A stretch of 64,000 nt of DNA from Flavobacterium alvei (GCF_002920895.1 NZ_PQVG01000004.1:248001-312000); one strand, 5' to 3'. Counted from the first letter of the stretch, positions 54,043 through 63,060 are shown. Program-made: numbers and translations. The notes: generated by a model not told the origin, from the letters alone.

Positions 54043-54471
54043 ATGAAAATCTCTATCGGAAACGACCACGCAGGACCAGAATATAAAAAAGCTATTGTTG
54101 AATATTTAGAATCAAAAGGATACGAAGTGACCAATTATGGAACTGATACCGATGCTTCTGTAGATTATCCAGATTTTGGACATCCAGTAGCTAATGATGT
54201 TTCTGAAGGAAAAGCCGATTTCGGAATTGTAATTTGTGGTTCAGGAAACGGAATTGCGATGACGGTTAATAAACATCCAAAAGTAAGAGCTGGATTGTGT
54301 TGGATAAAAGAAATTGCTTATTTAACTCGATTACATAATAATGCTAATGTTCTTAGTATTCCGGCCCGTTACACATCAATACAACAAGCAATCGAAATTG
54401 TTGAAACTTTTTTGACCACCGAATTTGAAGGCGGAAGACATCAAACTAGAGTTGATAAAATTAGTTGTTAA
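54043..54471 (+). CDS. rpiB: Ribose-5-phosphate isomerase B
   Basis: 142 residues. GNDHAGPEYKKAIVEYLESKGYEVTNYGTD, VDYPDFGHPVANDVSEGKADFGIVICGSGNGIAMTVNKHPKVRAGLCW and LHNNANVLSIPARY are the RpiB/LacAB landmarks. The Cys in ICGSGNG is the catalytic base of the RpiB family. The enzyme interconverts ribose-5-phosphate and ribulose-5-phosphate in the pentose phosphate pathway. The CDF gene begins within a few bases of its stop and is likely co-transcribed. Confidence 0.95.
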   Translation: MKISIGNDHAGPEYKKAIVEYLESKGYEVTNYGTDTDASVDYPDFGHPVANDVSEGKADFGIVICGSGNGIAMTVNKHPKVRAGLCWIKEIAYLTRLHNNANVLSIPARYTSIQQAIEIVETFLTTEFEGGRHQTRVDKISC

Positions 54472-54475
54472 TATT

Positions 54476-55393
54476 TTGGGACAGCATCATAATCACGAGC
54501 ATCACCACCATCATCAAGTAGAAGGTAAAAATTTATTATTTTCTATTATTTTAAATATTGTTATTACGGTAGCACAAGTTGTTGGTGGAATCCTATCTGG
54601 AAGTTTAGCCTTATTGTCAGATGCATTACATAATTTTTCTGATGTTCTTTCTTTGGTTTTTAGTTATGTAGCTCATAAATTAGCTAAAAGAGAAGCTTCT
54701 GTAAATCAAACATTTGGTTATAAAAGAGCTGAACTTATTGCTGCTTTTGTTAATGCAATGACTTTAATCATTGTGGCTTTGTTTTTGGTTTATGGAGCTG
54801 TCGAACGCTTTTTCAATCCAGAACCCATTAAATCTGGTTTAGTAATTTGGCTTTCCATTATAGGAATTGTTGCAAATGGTTTGTCGGTATTATTATTAAA
54901 AAATGATGCTGATAAAAATCTGAATATGAAATCGGCCTATTTGCATTTGTTTACAGATATGTTAGCATCAGTAGCCGTTTTAGTTGGTGGATTATTGATG
55001 AAATATTTTCAGTGGTTTTGGGTCGATAGCGTTTTAACATTGGCAATTGCAATATATTTACTTGTTGTTGGCTTTGATTTACTTAAAGATTCAACAAAGA
55101 TGTTAATGCTTTTTACTCCAACTCATATTGATATAAATGAAATTATCGAAGAAGTACACAAAATTCCAGGTACTGATAAATTACACCACATTCACGTTTG
55201 GCATCTCAACGATGATGAATTGCATCTTGAAGCGCATCTCGATTGTTCAGAAGACATAAAAATGTCTGAATTTAATGAAATCTTGCATAAAATAGAGCAC
55301 GTTTTATTTGATAAATTCCAAATCAATCACATTAATATTCAACCCGAATATAATAGGGAAGAAGCTTCTAAGGATTTTATAGTTCAGGATTAG
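54476..55393 (+). CDS. Cation diffusion facilitator (zinc/metal exporter)
   Basis: 305 residues if it starts at the TTG at 54476 (MGQHHNHEHHHHH...), five bases past the rpiB stop codon. An earlier in-frame TTG at 54425 would overlap rpiB; no ATG is available near the N-terminus. A His-rich N-terminus is followed by six transmembrane segments. The metal-site motif pairs are SLALLSDALHNFSDVLSLV (H-x3-D type) and LHLFTDMLASVAVLVGG. The C-terminal cytoplasmic domain has HHIHVWHLNDDELHLEAHLDC. CDF proteins export Zn2+ or similar ions against protons. The gene appears translationally coupled to rpiB. Confidence 0.9.
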   Translation: MGQHHNHEHHHHHQVEGKNLLFSIILNIVITVAQVVGGILSGSLALLSDALHNFSDVLSLVFSYVAHKLAKREASVNQTFGYKRAELIAAFVNAMTLIIVALFLVYGAVERFFNPEPIKSGLVIWLSIIGIVANGLSVLLLKNDADKNLNMKSAYLHLFTDMLASVAVLVGGLLMKYFQWFWVDSVLTLAIAIYLLVVGFDLLKDSTKMLMLFTPTHIDINEIIEEVHKIPGTDKLHHIHVWHLNDDELHLEAHLDCSEDIKMSEFNEILHKIEHVLFDKFQINHINIQPEYNREEASKDFIVQD

Positions 55394-55431
55394 TCAAAAA
55401 AAAATCGAGGTGCTTCGCACCATAAATAATT

Positions 55432-55460
55432 AAAGCTCGGTCTAAAAACTGGGCTTTTTT
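55432..55460 (+). terminator. Terminator of the rpiB-CDF operon
   Basis: The 10-bp stem AAAGCTCGGT/ACTGGGCTTT (two G-T pairs) with a 6-nt loop, followed by a T run. Confidence 0.7.
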
Positions 55461-55470
55461 AATTTTTTAT

Positions 55471-55548
55471 TGACCAAATTAATGTAAATTTAGTCAATCA
55501 ACTGACCGAATTAATGTAAATTTAGTCAATCAACTGACCGAATTAACG
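55471..55548. promoter_or_regulatory. 32-bp tandem repeats, operator-like
   Basis: Two full 32-bp units (55471-55502 and 55503-55534) and a half unit from 55535. Units one and two differ at a single base. Each holds an imperfect dyad: TGACC..AATT at the left and AATT..GTCA at the right, separated by 6 nt. The half unit overlaps the -33 zone of the promoter at 55558-55565, so a protein bound there would compete with RNA polymerase. These are tandem, without spacers, so they are not a CRISPR. Confidence 0.6.
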
Positions 55549-55557
55549 TTTTTTATT

Positions 55558-55565
55558 TATATTTG
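55558..55565 (+). promoter_or_regulatory. -7 element of the DUF4143 ATPase gene
   Basis: TATATTTG, a perfect TAnnTTTG match, gives a leader of about 22 nt before the ATG at 55591. No TTG is at the ideal spot; the nearest is a CTG at 55534-55536 with a 21-nt spacer, inside the 32-bp repeats. Confidence 0.5.
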
Positions 55566-55590
55566 CATTATAATTTTTAAATAATTAGAA

Positions 55591-56733
55591 ATGCCTAATC
55601 ATTATAAAAGAGCCGTTTTAACTGAATTTGCCCGCAAGTTACTGCCTAATAAAGTATTGATTTTGCTTGGTGCAAGGCGAGTGGGAAAAACAGCTTTTAT
55701 CAAAAATTATCTCGAAACAATTCCTGCAGATTCTTATTTGCATTTGAATGGAGAAGATATAAAAGATGCCAATTTGTTAAAAGAACGTTCGGTAAGTAAT
55801 TATAGACGGCTTTTGTCAAATGTGTCTTTGTTGGTCATTGACGAAGCGCAGCATATTCCTGATATCGGAATGATTTTGAAATTGATAGTCGATTCTATCG
55901 ATGATATAAAAGTAATCGCCACAGGATCGTCGGTTTTTGATTTGTCTAATAATTTGGGTGAACCTTTAGTGGGTCGAAAAAATACGATGTATCTTTTTCC
56001 ACTAGCACAAATAGAGTTTGCAGAGAAAGAAAATTACAAGAAAACCATCGAAAATCTTGAGCAAAGATTGCTTTTTGGAAGTTATCCAGAGCTCGAACAA
56101 TATGAAGATTGGGCAAGTAAAGAGGAGTATATCAACGAAATTATAAACTCTTATTTGCTAAAAGACATTTTGATTTTTGACGGTATCAAACATTCGAATA
56201 AAATTTATGATTTGTTGCGATTAATTGCTTTTCAAATCGGAAAAGAGGTTTCGTTACTCGAACTAGCCACGCAATTGCAGATGTCTAAAAACACGGTAGC
56301 TAATTATTTGGATTTACTTTCTAAAGTTTTTGTTTTGTTTAAAGTAGAAGGTTTTAGTCGCAATCTTCGTAAAGAAATAGTAAAATCATCTCGATGGTAT
56401 TTTTATGACAACGGCATTCGAAATGGTATTATAAACAACTTTAAAACCATTGAAAACCGTAATGATATTGGCGAACTTTGGGAAAATTATCTTGCATCCG
56501 AAAGAATAAAAAAACAGCAGTATCAAAAAATAAATACCAAAAATTATTTTTGGCGCACTTACGACCAACAAGAATTGGATTGGTTAGAGGAAAGAGGAGA
56601 AACACTCGCCGGATTTGAGTTTAAATGGAGCGAAAACAGAAAAGCAAAGATTCCTACGGCTTTCGCTAAAGGGTATCCTGAAGCCACTTTTGAAGTGATT
56701 AACAGGAGTAATTATTTAGATTTTATTCTCTAG
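55591..56733 (+). CDS. AAA_14/DUF4143 ATPase
   Basis: 380 residues. The Walker A VLILLGARRVGKTAF is near residue 29 and Walker B SLLVIDEAQHIPD near 85; KVIATGSSVFDL is the sensor. The second half is DUF4143: DILIFDGIKHSNKIYDLLRLIAFQIG, then a winged-helix-like LLELATQLQMSKNTVANYLDLLSKVFVLF. The end (RTYDQQELDWLEERGETLAGFEFKWSENRKAKIP) resembles the nuclease-like fold with the E-x-K pattern of this family. Its job is unknown; many such genes are variable between strains. The 3' end overlaps the convergent DUF1294 gene by 11 bp. Confidence 0.87.
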   Translation: MPNHYKRAVLTEFARKLLPNKVLILLGARRVGKTAFIKNYLETIPADSYLHLNGEDIKDANLLKERSVSNYRRLLSNVSLLVIDEAQHIPDIGMILKLIVDSIDDIKVIATGSSVFDLSNNLGEPLVGRKNTMYLFPLAQIEFAEKENYKKTIENLEQRLLFGSYPELEQYEDWASKEEYINEIINSYLLKDILIFDGIKHSNKIYDLLRLIAFQIGKEVSLLELATQLQMSKNTVANYLDLLSKVFVLFKVEGFSRNLRKEIVKSSRWYFYDNGIRNGIINNFKTIENRNDIGELWENYLASERIKKQQYQKINTKNYFWRTYDQQELDWLEERGETLAGFEFKWSENRKAKIPTAFAKGYPEATFEVINRSNYLDFIL

Positions 56734-56989
56734 TTAAATAAAACCAAATAATAAAAATTTGAATAGATACGATTCCAAAATATTTCCACAAATAGGATAT
56801 TTTCGAAGTTTTATGTCTGAAAATAAGCATCGCCAAACCCGAACCAATTGTTCCTCCAAAGAAAACAAAACCTAACAAATTACGTTCTGAAATTCTTTGT
56901 TCTTGAGCTTTTGCCAAATGTTTGTCATAAGCTGTTAAGGCAAAAGCGATTCCATTCAAAATCAAAAAATAGTAGAATAAAATAGTCAT
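56723..56989 (-). CDS. DUF1294 small membrane protein
   Basis: 88 residues. TAYDKHLAKAQEQRISERNLLGFVFFGGTIGSGLAMLIFRHKTSK is the DUF1294 signature, with hydrophobic segments at the N-terminus, in the middle and at the end. Function unknown. The 3' end overlaps that of the convergent ATPase gene by 11 bp, and it is divergent from tex. Confidence 0.85.
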   Translation of the reverse strand: MTILFYYFLILNGIAFALTAYDKHLAKAQEQRISERNLLGFVFFGGTIGSGLAMLIFRHKTSKISYLWKYFGIVSIQIFIIWFYLTRE

Positions 56990-57044
56990 TTAACAGAAAT
57001 TAAGTTCCAAAGATATTATTTTAGCTGTTCGAAAAAATCAAAAA

Positions 57045-59168
57045 ATGACCAACCTACAATTCATCTCCAAGTCTGTCAACACAGCACCTATAAACATTCA
57101 AAACACCGTTCAATTATTGCAGGAAGACTGCACGATTCCGTTTATTTCCCGTTATCGAAAAGATAAAACAGGAAATTTGGATGAAACGATTATTGAACAA
57201 ATTGCTAAACTTCAAAAAGATTACGAAACGATTATAAAGCGAAAAGAAGCGATTTTAAAATCAATCGAAGAGCAAAATGCACTTTCGCCGGAATTAAAAT
57301 CAAAAATAGATCAATCGTTCGATTTACAGGAATTGGAGGATTTTTATTTGCCGTTCAAAAAGAAGAAAAAAACCAAAGCCGATGTCGCCCGTGAAAACGG
57401 ATTGGAACCCTTGGCGAAAATCATTATGGCACAAAATAATGAGGATGTTGATTTTCTTTCGACTAAATATATCAATGAAAATGTCATCAATGAAGATGCA
57501 GCTTTACAAGGCGCAAGAGATATTATTGCCGAATGGATTAATGAAAATATCTATGTTCGTAAACAGTTGCGAAGACTTTTTCAGCGCAAAGCAACTATCA
57601 CTACCAAGGTGGTAAAAACCAAGAAAGACGAACCCGAAGCTCAAAAATTCAATCAATATTTTGATTGGTCAGAACCTTTGACCAAAGCACCATCGCACAG
57701 ATTATTAGCAATGCTTCGTGCCGAAAACGAAGGTTTTATTAAGTTTAAAGTGGAGGTTGATATTGACGAAGCTTATGATATCATTGACGAATTGGTTTTG
57801 AAAGGACAAAGTCCAAGTACGCCACACGTTCAATTAGCAATTGAAGATAGTTACAAAAGATTATTGAATCCTGCCATTTCAAACGAAATTTTACAGGAAG
57901 CCAAAGCCAAGGCGGATGCCAATTCGATTCAGGTTTTTGCCAATAATTTGGGGCAATTGTTGCTGGCACCACCTTTGGGCGAAAAACGAATTTTGGCTAT
58001 TGATCCCGGTTTTCGTTCAGGTTGTAAAGTGGTTTGTCTGGACGAAAAAGGCGATTTGCTGTACAACGAAACCATTTATCCGCACGCGCCGCAAAATGAA
58101 ACTGCAATGGCTATGAAAAAGATAAAATCGATGGTAAATGCCTATAATATTGATGCCATTTCCATCGGAAACGGAACTGCTTCCAGAGAAACGGAGTTTT
58201 TTATCAAGAAAATAGCTTTTGATAAACCCGTTCAGGTTTTTATTGTTTCAGAAGCAGGAGCATCTGTTTATTCCGCTTCGAAAATTGCGAGGGAGGAATT
58301 TCCAAATTATGATGTAACGGTTCGTGGTTCGGTTTCTATCGGAAGACGATTGTCGGATCCGTTGGCCGAATTGGTAAAAATCGACCCAAAAGCCATTGGA
58401 GTAGGGCAATACCAACATGATGTAGATCAAACCAAATTGAAAGAAGAATTAGATTCGACAGTAATCCGTTGCGTGAATTCGGTTGGAATAAACATCAACA
58501 CAGCGAGCAAACATTTGTTGAGTTACGTGAGCGGAATAGGAGAGAAGCTGGCCGAAAACATCGTACAATACCGTTCGGAAAACGGCCCTTTCGAAGACCG
58601 AAAACAATTGAAAAAAGTGCCTCGTTTGGGCGAAAAAGCGTATCAACAAGGTGTTGCTTTTATTCGAATTTCGAATGCTAAAAACCCGTTGGATAATTCG
58701 GCCGTGCATCCTGAGGCTTATCCGATTGTGGAGAAAATGGCCAAAGATTTAAAACTTTCGGTAAATGATTTGATTGCCAATAAAGAGAAAACAGCTTTGA
58801 TTAAAGTCGAAAATTATATTACACCAGAAATAGGATTGTTGACTTTAAAAGATATCATCAAAGAGCTCGAAAAACCAGGATTAGACCCTAGAAAATCAGC
58901 CAAAGTTTTTGAATTTGACCCCAATGTAAAATCAATAAAAGACTTGAAAACCGGAATGATTTTACCAGGAATTGTCAACAACATCACCAATTTTGGTTGT
59001 TTTGTCGATTTGGGAATCAAGGAAAGTGGTTTGGTTCACATCTCTCAACTCAAAGCTGGCTTCGTGAGCGATGTGAATGAAGTGGTAAAGTTACACCAAC
59101 ACGTTGAGGTAAAAGTAACAGAGGTTGATGAAGATAGAAAGAGAATTCAGTTGACGATGGTAATTTAG
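57045..59168 (+). CDS. tex: Tex, S1-domain RNA-binding transcription accessory protein
   Basis: 707 residues, in the family range. The order is an N-terminal helical region (QLLQEDCTIPFISRYRKDKTGNLDE), a YqgF-like core (ILAIDPGFRSGCKVVCLDEKG), helix-hairpin-helix motifs (ININTASKHLLSYVSGIGEKLAENIVQYRSENGPFEDRKQL) and a C-terminal S1 domain (GMILPGIVNNITNFGCFVDLGIKESGLVHISQL). Tex affects transcription and RNA metabolism. The last ~126 bp (about 59042-59168) also occur, diverged, at 63061-63186. The downstream minus-strand gene overlaps its stop codon. Confidence 0.95.
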   Translation: MTNLQFISKSVNTAPINIQNTVQLLQEDCTIPFISRYRKDKTGNLDETIIEQIAKLQKDYETIIKRKEAILKSIEEQNALSPELKSKIDQSFDLQELEDFYLPFKKKKKTKADVARENGLEPLAKIIMAQNNEDVDFLSTKYINENVINEDAALQGARDIIAEWINENIYVRKQLRRLFQRKATITTKVVKTKKDEPEAQKFNQYFDWSEPLTKAPSHRLLAMLRAENEGFIKFKVEVDIDEAYDIIDELVLKGQSPSTPHVQLAIEDSYKRLLNPAISNEILQEAKAKADANSIQVFANNLGQLLLAPPLGEKRILAIDPGFRSGCKVVCLDEKGDLLYNETIYPHAPQNETAMAMKKIKSMVNAYNIDAISIGNGTASRETEFFIKKIAFDKPVQVFIVSEAGASVYSASKIAREEFPNYDVTVRGSVSIGRRLSDPLAELVKIDPKAIGVGQYQHDVDQTKLKEELDSTVIRCVNSVGININTASKHLLSYVSGIGEKLAENIVQYRSENGPFEDRKQLKKVPRLGEKAYQQGVAFIRISNAKNPLDNSAVHPEAYPIVEKMAKDLKLSVNDLIANKEKTALIKVENYITPEIGLLTLKDIIKELEKPGLDPRKSAKVFEFDPNVKSIKDLKTGMILPGIVNNITNFGCFVDLGIKESGLVHISQLKAGFVSDVNEVVKLHQHVEVKVTEVDEDRKRIQLTMVI

Positions 59169-59887
59169 TTTATTAAATTAATCCAATAATGATGTAATTT
59201 AATTTTTTCTAAAGTAAGTCTTGAGTGATTAGAGGTATATTTACTTATTTTTATTTGAGAAAATGAATCATCTTTAACAAACTTATCGGCATTTTGCCAA
59301 GCTAAAGATGATTCATTTGGATTTTTATTTTCTTCCTCAATCCAAGAGTTAATTTGTTGGAACCAATGATTCTGGTTTTCACTTTGAATGTAACCAATAA
59401 TTACTGCTTGATTAGATTTAATATCTTGTCCGTGAACTTCTTTTCTAAATCGTTCAACTGCTCCTAAATTTCCAAATAAGTATTCTTTTTTTCTGGAATT
59501 CCCTGGTGTTGGCAGTCTTTTGGCTTCAATAACTAATATTTTGCCTGTATTGTGGGTCTCTTTTCCTAAAATTACACCAATGTCATAACTTCGATGCTTT
59601 TCGCCAGAGGATTGGTTTTCAAATATAAAATGATAGAAATCTGATTTAAGAATTTCATTGTATTTAAAATTTCTTTCTTGGCTATTCAAAAATCTATGGA
59701 ATTGTTCGGTTATTTTATTTTCTCCTTGGATAGTATTTGGTAAATTTTGAAAATCAAAACTTTTTGAAATATATGATGGAAATAAGGAGATTTTTTCTTC
59801 AATAAAATTAAAAAATTCTAATTGATAGGATTTTCTAATAATATCAAACTCTTTTGGTTTTTTATATGTGTTTTGCGCTTTCCTCAT
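59165..59887 (-). CDS. PD-(D/E)XK-like protein paired with the DNA methylase
   Basis: 240 residues from the ATG at 59887, two bases after the methylase stop; a TTG further up is less likely. A helical N-terminal half precedes SYDIGVILGKETHNTGKILVIEAKRLP. The spacing of Asp102, Glu121 and Lys123 (D-x18-E-x-K) fits a PD-(D/E)XK nuclease core. The partner methylase suggests that it is the restriction nuclease of a two-gene restriction-modification or defence system. I know no named family for it, and the nuclease call rests on this one motif. AT-rich; its stop codon touches the tex stop. Confidence 0.6.
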   Translation of the reverse strand: MRKAQNTYKKPKEFDIIRKSYQLEFFNFIEEKISLFPSYISKSFDFQNLPNTIQGENKITEQFHRFLNSQERNFKYNEILKSDFYHFIFENQSSGEKHRSYDIGVILGKETHNTGKILVIEAKRLPTPGNSRKKEYLFGNLGAVERFRKEVHGQDIKSNQAVIIGYIQSENQNHWFQQINSWIEEENKNPNESSLAWQNADKFVKDDSFSQIKISKYTSNHSRLTLEKIKLHHYWINLIN

Positions 59888-59888
59888 A

Positions 59889-62800
59889 TTAAAAACCTGC
59901 TTCAATCATTTCGTCAAAAACATCATCAACATCACGTAAAGCAATTGATTTTAACCAGTATCTTAGGTTTTTTGGTTTTATAAGCGTGATTGTATTCTCT
60001 CCATATATTTTCAACACTCTATTTACTACTGCATTTCTAGAAATATTATTTCTAATAATTTCATCTATCTCAAATTCTGCATTTTTAATAATTTGTTTTT
60101 CATAACTTTCGTTACTATAATAAAATTCTAAGGCATAAAAATCATTGCCAATAAAGAGTTTTCTTAATCGTTGTTCTTTATCTTCTTTTTTATAAATTGA
60201 ATTGAATGATTGGTTGAAAATGTCTTCAAATTCGTTTAATTCAATAATTGTAGCAATTTCATTTACTTTTGGTTTCTTTTCATACCATGATGGATAGATG
60301 TTATCTAAAACATCATTCATTACAATTTTTTCAGCAAATGAAATCTGAATTTCATCTGAATTTAAAGGGATTGTCCAATTGTCAATTTCTTTTTTTGTAA
60401 TTACAGAGGATTTACCAAGAAAAAATTTTGAGCAAGTTGATACTGTTTTTAAGGCATTTATTTTTTCGTTTACTTTTATTTTGTTTTCAAATGAAATAAT
60501 GTCTTTTTTATTTAATTCAGCAAATGAAATACCAACAATTTGCGAGTCATAAGCAACATCACAATTATGAGTTAGGTAAAATAATTTACCATTAAGGATA
60601 TTTTCCCTTATAGTCATTAAAGGTCCTAAAAATGCTTTTTCATTAGGAACATAATAAAAATCGAAATTTTCAGGAAATTTAATTAATTTATTTTCTTTAA
60701 AATTCGAAACGAACAATACGTCTTTATTTGAAGCATAGTCACAAAAGAAATTTTTACCATCAATCTTTCCTTGAGGAGTACCTTTCATAAAACCTTCACT
60801 ATAAGCTCTTTCATCAATCCCTAAATGGTTTAAAACATAATCTTTTAAATTCGTTTGAAAACTGTTTGTAACATTCAATTTTTTTATCAAATGATTCAGC
60901 CTATTTCCTCCTAAAAGGTTAGACCTCCAGATGGTATCATCTTCTAAAATTTGATTTTTTGAAAGTTCATGAAAATCATAATAATCAAATTCAAATGATA
61001 AACCCTCGATAGTATTTTTTAATAATCTAGAAACAATATGCAACGTATTGTAATCTTCTACTTTTTCTTTTTTATAAAAAATTGCACAGGATTCAACAGC
61101 TGTAGAGGCCGTTTTTTTAAGTTTCCCATTTTCATAAATTGGTTTTCCTAAATCATCTACTGTGGTTTTACTTTTAGATTTGTATAAATAATTCTTTAAT
61201 AATGTAAAATCAATTATTTGATGCACATAAAATTGATTAAAAAGACTATTTCTAAATTCTTTAACACCTTTCCCTTTATTAAAAAGTAATGAAGTTGATT
61301 TTTGAATAAAACACAAATCTGCTTTTGGTTTTAGAAGAACGCTACTGGCTTCTAAAAACATCAATGCTAACTGATTATCAGGAATTTTAACAGAAAATTC
61401 AAAATTTATTTCTTGTTTTAATTTTTTTGTTATAGTAGAATATTCGGGTTTTTCTTTATTTTCTGTAAGAGGAAAAAACGGAGGATTTCCTATAATTAAA
61501 TCAAAACTTTCATGAAAATTATGGTATTTTTCTTTGCTAAGAAAATCAAAAAAATCTTCTTGAAAAATATTTTCATTTTCTAAATTTTCAAAAACTTTTT
61601 CATCATTCCAAGTCCATAATTCATCATTTGGAACTAATTGACATAACGCTAATTGCAAACTAAATTTTGTTAACTTTACAGCAGTAGGGTGTAAATCAAC
61701 CCCAAAAATATTTTTAGTTAAAATATCTTTTACTTCTTTTAAAGTTGGATTTGGTAAATAAGTAGGTCTTCCTGCTTCAACCCATTTTCTTACTCTTAAA
61801 CGCTGCACCAAACGTTTAAAAGCAGTAGTTATAAATATACCACTGCCGCAACTTACATCTGCTAATTTTACATTGGTTTTTAAATCTTCTTCATTTGCAG
61901 ATATTGGCAAACACTCATCTATTAATAAATTAACTAAATGGCTTGGTGTGTAAACGGTACCTTTGTTCTTATCTTCTTCTTTTTGAATAAACTCTTCATA
62001 AAAATTACTAATAAGTTCAATTGGCATATATTTAAAAGAATATTCTTGCCACAACGATATTTGATTTCCTTTATCTAAAGTTCCATCTAAATGTTCGGCA
62101 AGAGTTTCAAGACTATTTTCTTTTAGGTAATTTTCTCTCTTTTCTTTCTCAATTAAATCAATATTTCCGTTTTTATCTCTAGGAGAAATTTCAAAAACAC
62201 CACCATTAAAATGACCCTCTAAAGCAGTAAATAAATCAATTATTTTTTTATTAGATAGAATTTCATTTAATGTGTTATAGCCAATTTTGTTTTTTTTGTA
62301 AAATTTTTGAGCGTATTCTAAACCATTTTCCTCTAAATATTTTATAAGAATACACTTAAACAATAAATCTTCGGCAAAGTCTTTTTTTAAGCTTTTATTT
62401 GTAAAATCCTTAATAAATCCAAATTTGATTTTATTTAAAATTTCCACTAGTTTTTCATAAGCAGAAGTATTTTTCAGAAAATGTTTAGAATTATCTCTAT
62501 TTTCCCAAAAAAGACCTGAATTTAATTTTTTTGCATTAAAAAAACCTTTTAAAATTTTTAGTTTTTCTTCTACGTTAAATGGAGTTTCTTTAATTAAGCA
62601 ATTCAGATTAGAAATTTGATTATCAATTAGTTTAACAGATTCTTTTGTGTCAAATAATTGGATTGAAACTGTATCAACAACAACTATTAATGCTACTTGA
62701 TTACTACTATAAACATTTCTATGAATCTCGGCAATTTTGTTTTTATCATAAATTCCATTTGAATTATCATAAAAATAAACTTGAGGAACACAAAAACGAT

Positions 62801-63008
62801 TGTCATCATAATATTTGAAGTAAACAGCATCAGCTTCAAGGTTTTCGGCAAATTCAAGCGCAATATAATGTTTTGGATGAAGGTTTGAAGAAGGATTTTT
62901 AGTAAAAACAATTTCAGGAAAATCATTTTTAATAGAAGGATCAGAACTAAAAAAATCTAATTTTTTTAGTACATCAACTAAAAATTCATTTTCTCGAACT
63001 TTTTCCAT
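59889..63008 (-). CDS. N-6 adenine DNA methylase-like protein of a possible restriction system
   Basis: 1039 residues from the ATG at 63008. The N-terminal ~370 residues form an unassigned domain (AVYFKYYDDNRFCVPQVYFYDNSNG). Then come SAM motif I, LADVSCGSGIF near residue 383, and catalytic motif IV, DLIIGNPPFF near 508, of gamma-type adenine methylases. The C-terminal half would be target recognition (NRLNHLIKKLNVTN...). The N-terminal domain plus methylase plus recognition layout resembles single-chain Type IIG-like enzymes, but I see no nuclease motif in it, so the small partner may supply it. The frame is open 21 codons further, into the copied tex segment, but a -7 box at 63013-63020 supports the ATG. 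The gene is AT-rich and probably acquired. Confidence 0.75.
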   Translation of the reverse strand: MEKVRENEFLVDVLKKLDFFSSDPSIKNDFPEIVFTKNPSSNLHPKHYIALEFAENLEADAVYFKYYDDNRFCVPQVYFYDNSNGIYDKNKIAEIHRNVYSSNQVALIVVVDTVSIQLFDTKESVKLIDNQISNLNCLIKETPFNVEEKLKILKGFFNAKKLNSGLFWENRDNSKHFLKNTSAYEKLVEILNKIKFGFIKDFTNKSLKKDFAEDLLFKCILIKYLEENGLEYAQKFYKKNKIGYNTLNEILSNKKIIDLFTALEGHFNGGVFEISPRDKNGNIDLIEKEKRENYLKENSLETLAEHLDGTLDKGNQISLWQEYSFKYMPIELISNFYEEFIQKEEDKNKGTVYTPSHLVNLLIDECLPISANEEDLKTNVKLADVSCGSGIFITTAFKRLVQRLRVRKWVEAGRPTYLPNPTLKEVKDILTKNIFGVDLHPTAVKLTKFSLQLALCQLVPNDELWTWNDEKVFENLENENIFQEDFFDFLSKEKYHNFHESFDLIIGNPPFFPLTENKEKPEYSTITKKLKQEINFEFSVKIPDNQLALMFLEASSVLLKPKADLCFIQKSTSLLFNKGKGVKEFRNSLFNQFYVHQIIDFTLLKNYLYKSKSKTTVDDLGKPIYENGKLKKTASTAVESCAIFYKKEKVEDYNTLHIVSRLLKNTIEGLSFEFDYYDFHELSKNQILEDDTIWRSNLLGGNRLNHLIKKLNVTNSFQTNLKDYVLNHLGIDERAYSEGFMKGTPQGKIDGKNFFCDYASNKDVLFVSNFKENKLIKFPENFDFYYVPNEKAFLGPLMTIRENILNGKLFYLTHNCDVAYDSQIVGISFAELNKKDIISFENKIKVNEKINALKTVSTCSKFFLGKSSVITKKEIDNWTIPLNSDEIQISFAEKIVMNDVLDNIYPSWYEKKPKVNEIATIIELNEFEDIFNQSFNSIYKKEDKEQRLRKLFIGNDFYALEFYYSNESYEKQIIKNAEFEIDEIIRNNISRNAVVNRVLKIYGENTITLIKPKNLRYWLKSIALRDVDDVFDEMIEAGF

Positions 63009-63012
63009 ACTA

Positions 63013-63020
63013 CAAAAATA
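63013..63020 (-). promoter_or_regulatory. -7 element of the methylase gene, leaderless start
   Basis: Minus-strand TATTTTTG matches TAnnTTTG and ends four bases before the ATG at 63008, so the transcript should be leaderless. It also argues against the longer open frame. No TTG is seen at -33. Confidence 0.5.
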
Positions 63021-63060
63021 ATTTTTTGGATTGAGAAAATCTATTTTTAAGGACTTTATT

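Noticed and set aside
55409-55421. Small GGTGC-TTC-GCACC hairpin after the CDF gene.
   Set aside because: The stem has only five pairs and no T run; the stronger terminator at 55432-55460 explains transcript ending.
55471-55548. 32-bp repeats as a CRISPR array.
   Set aside because: The units are directly adjacent with no unique spacers, and no cas genes are in the window.
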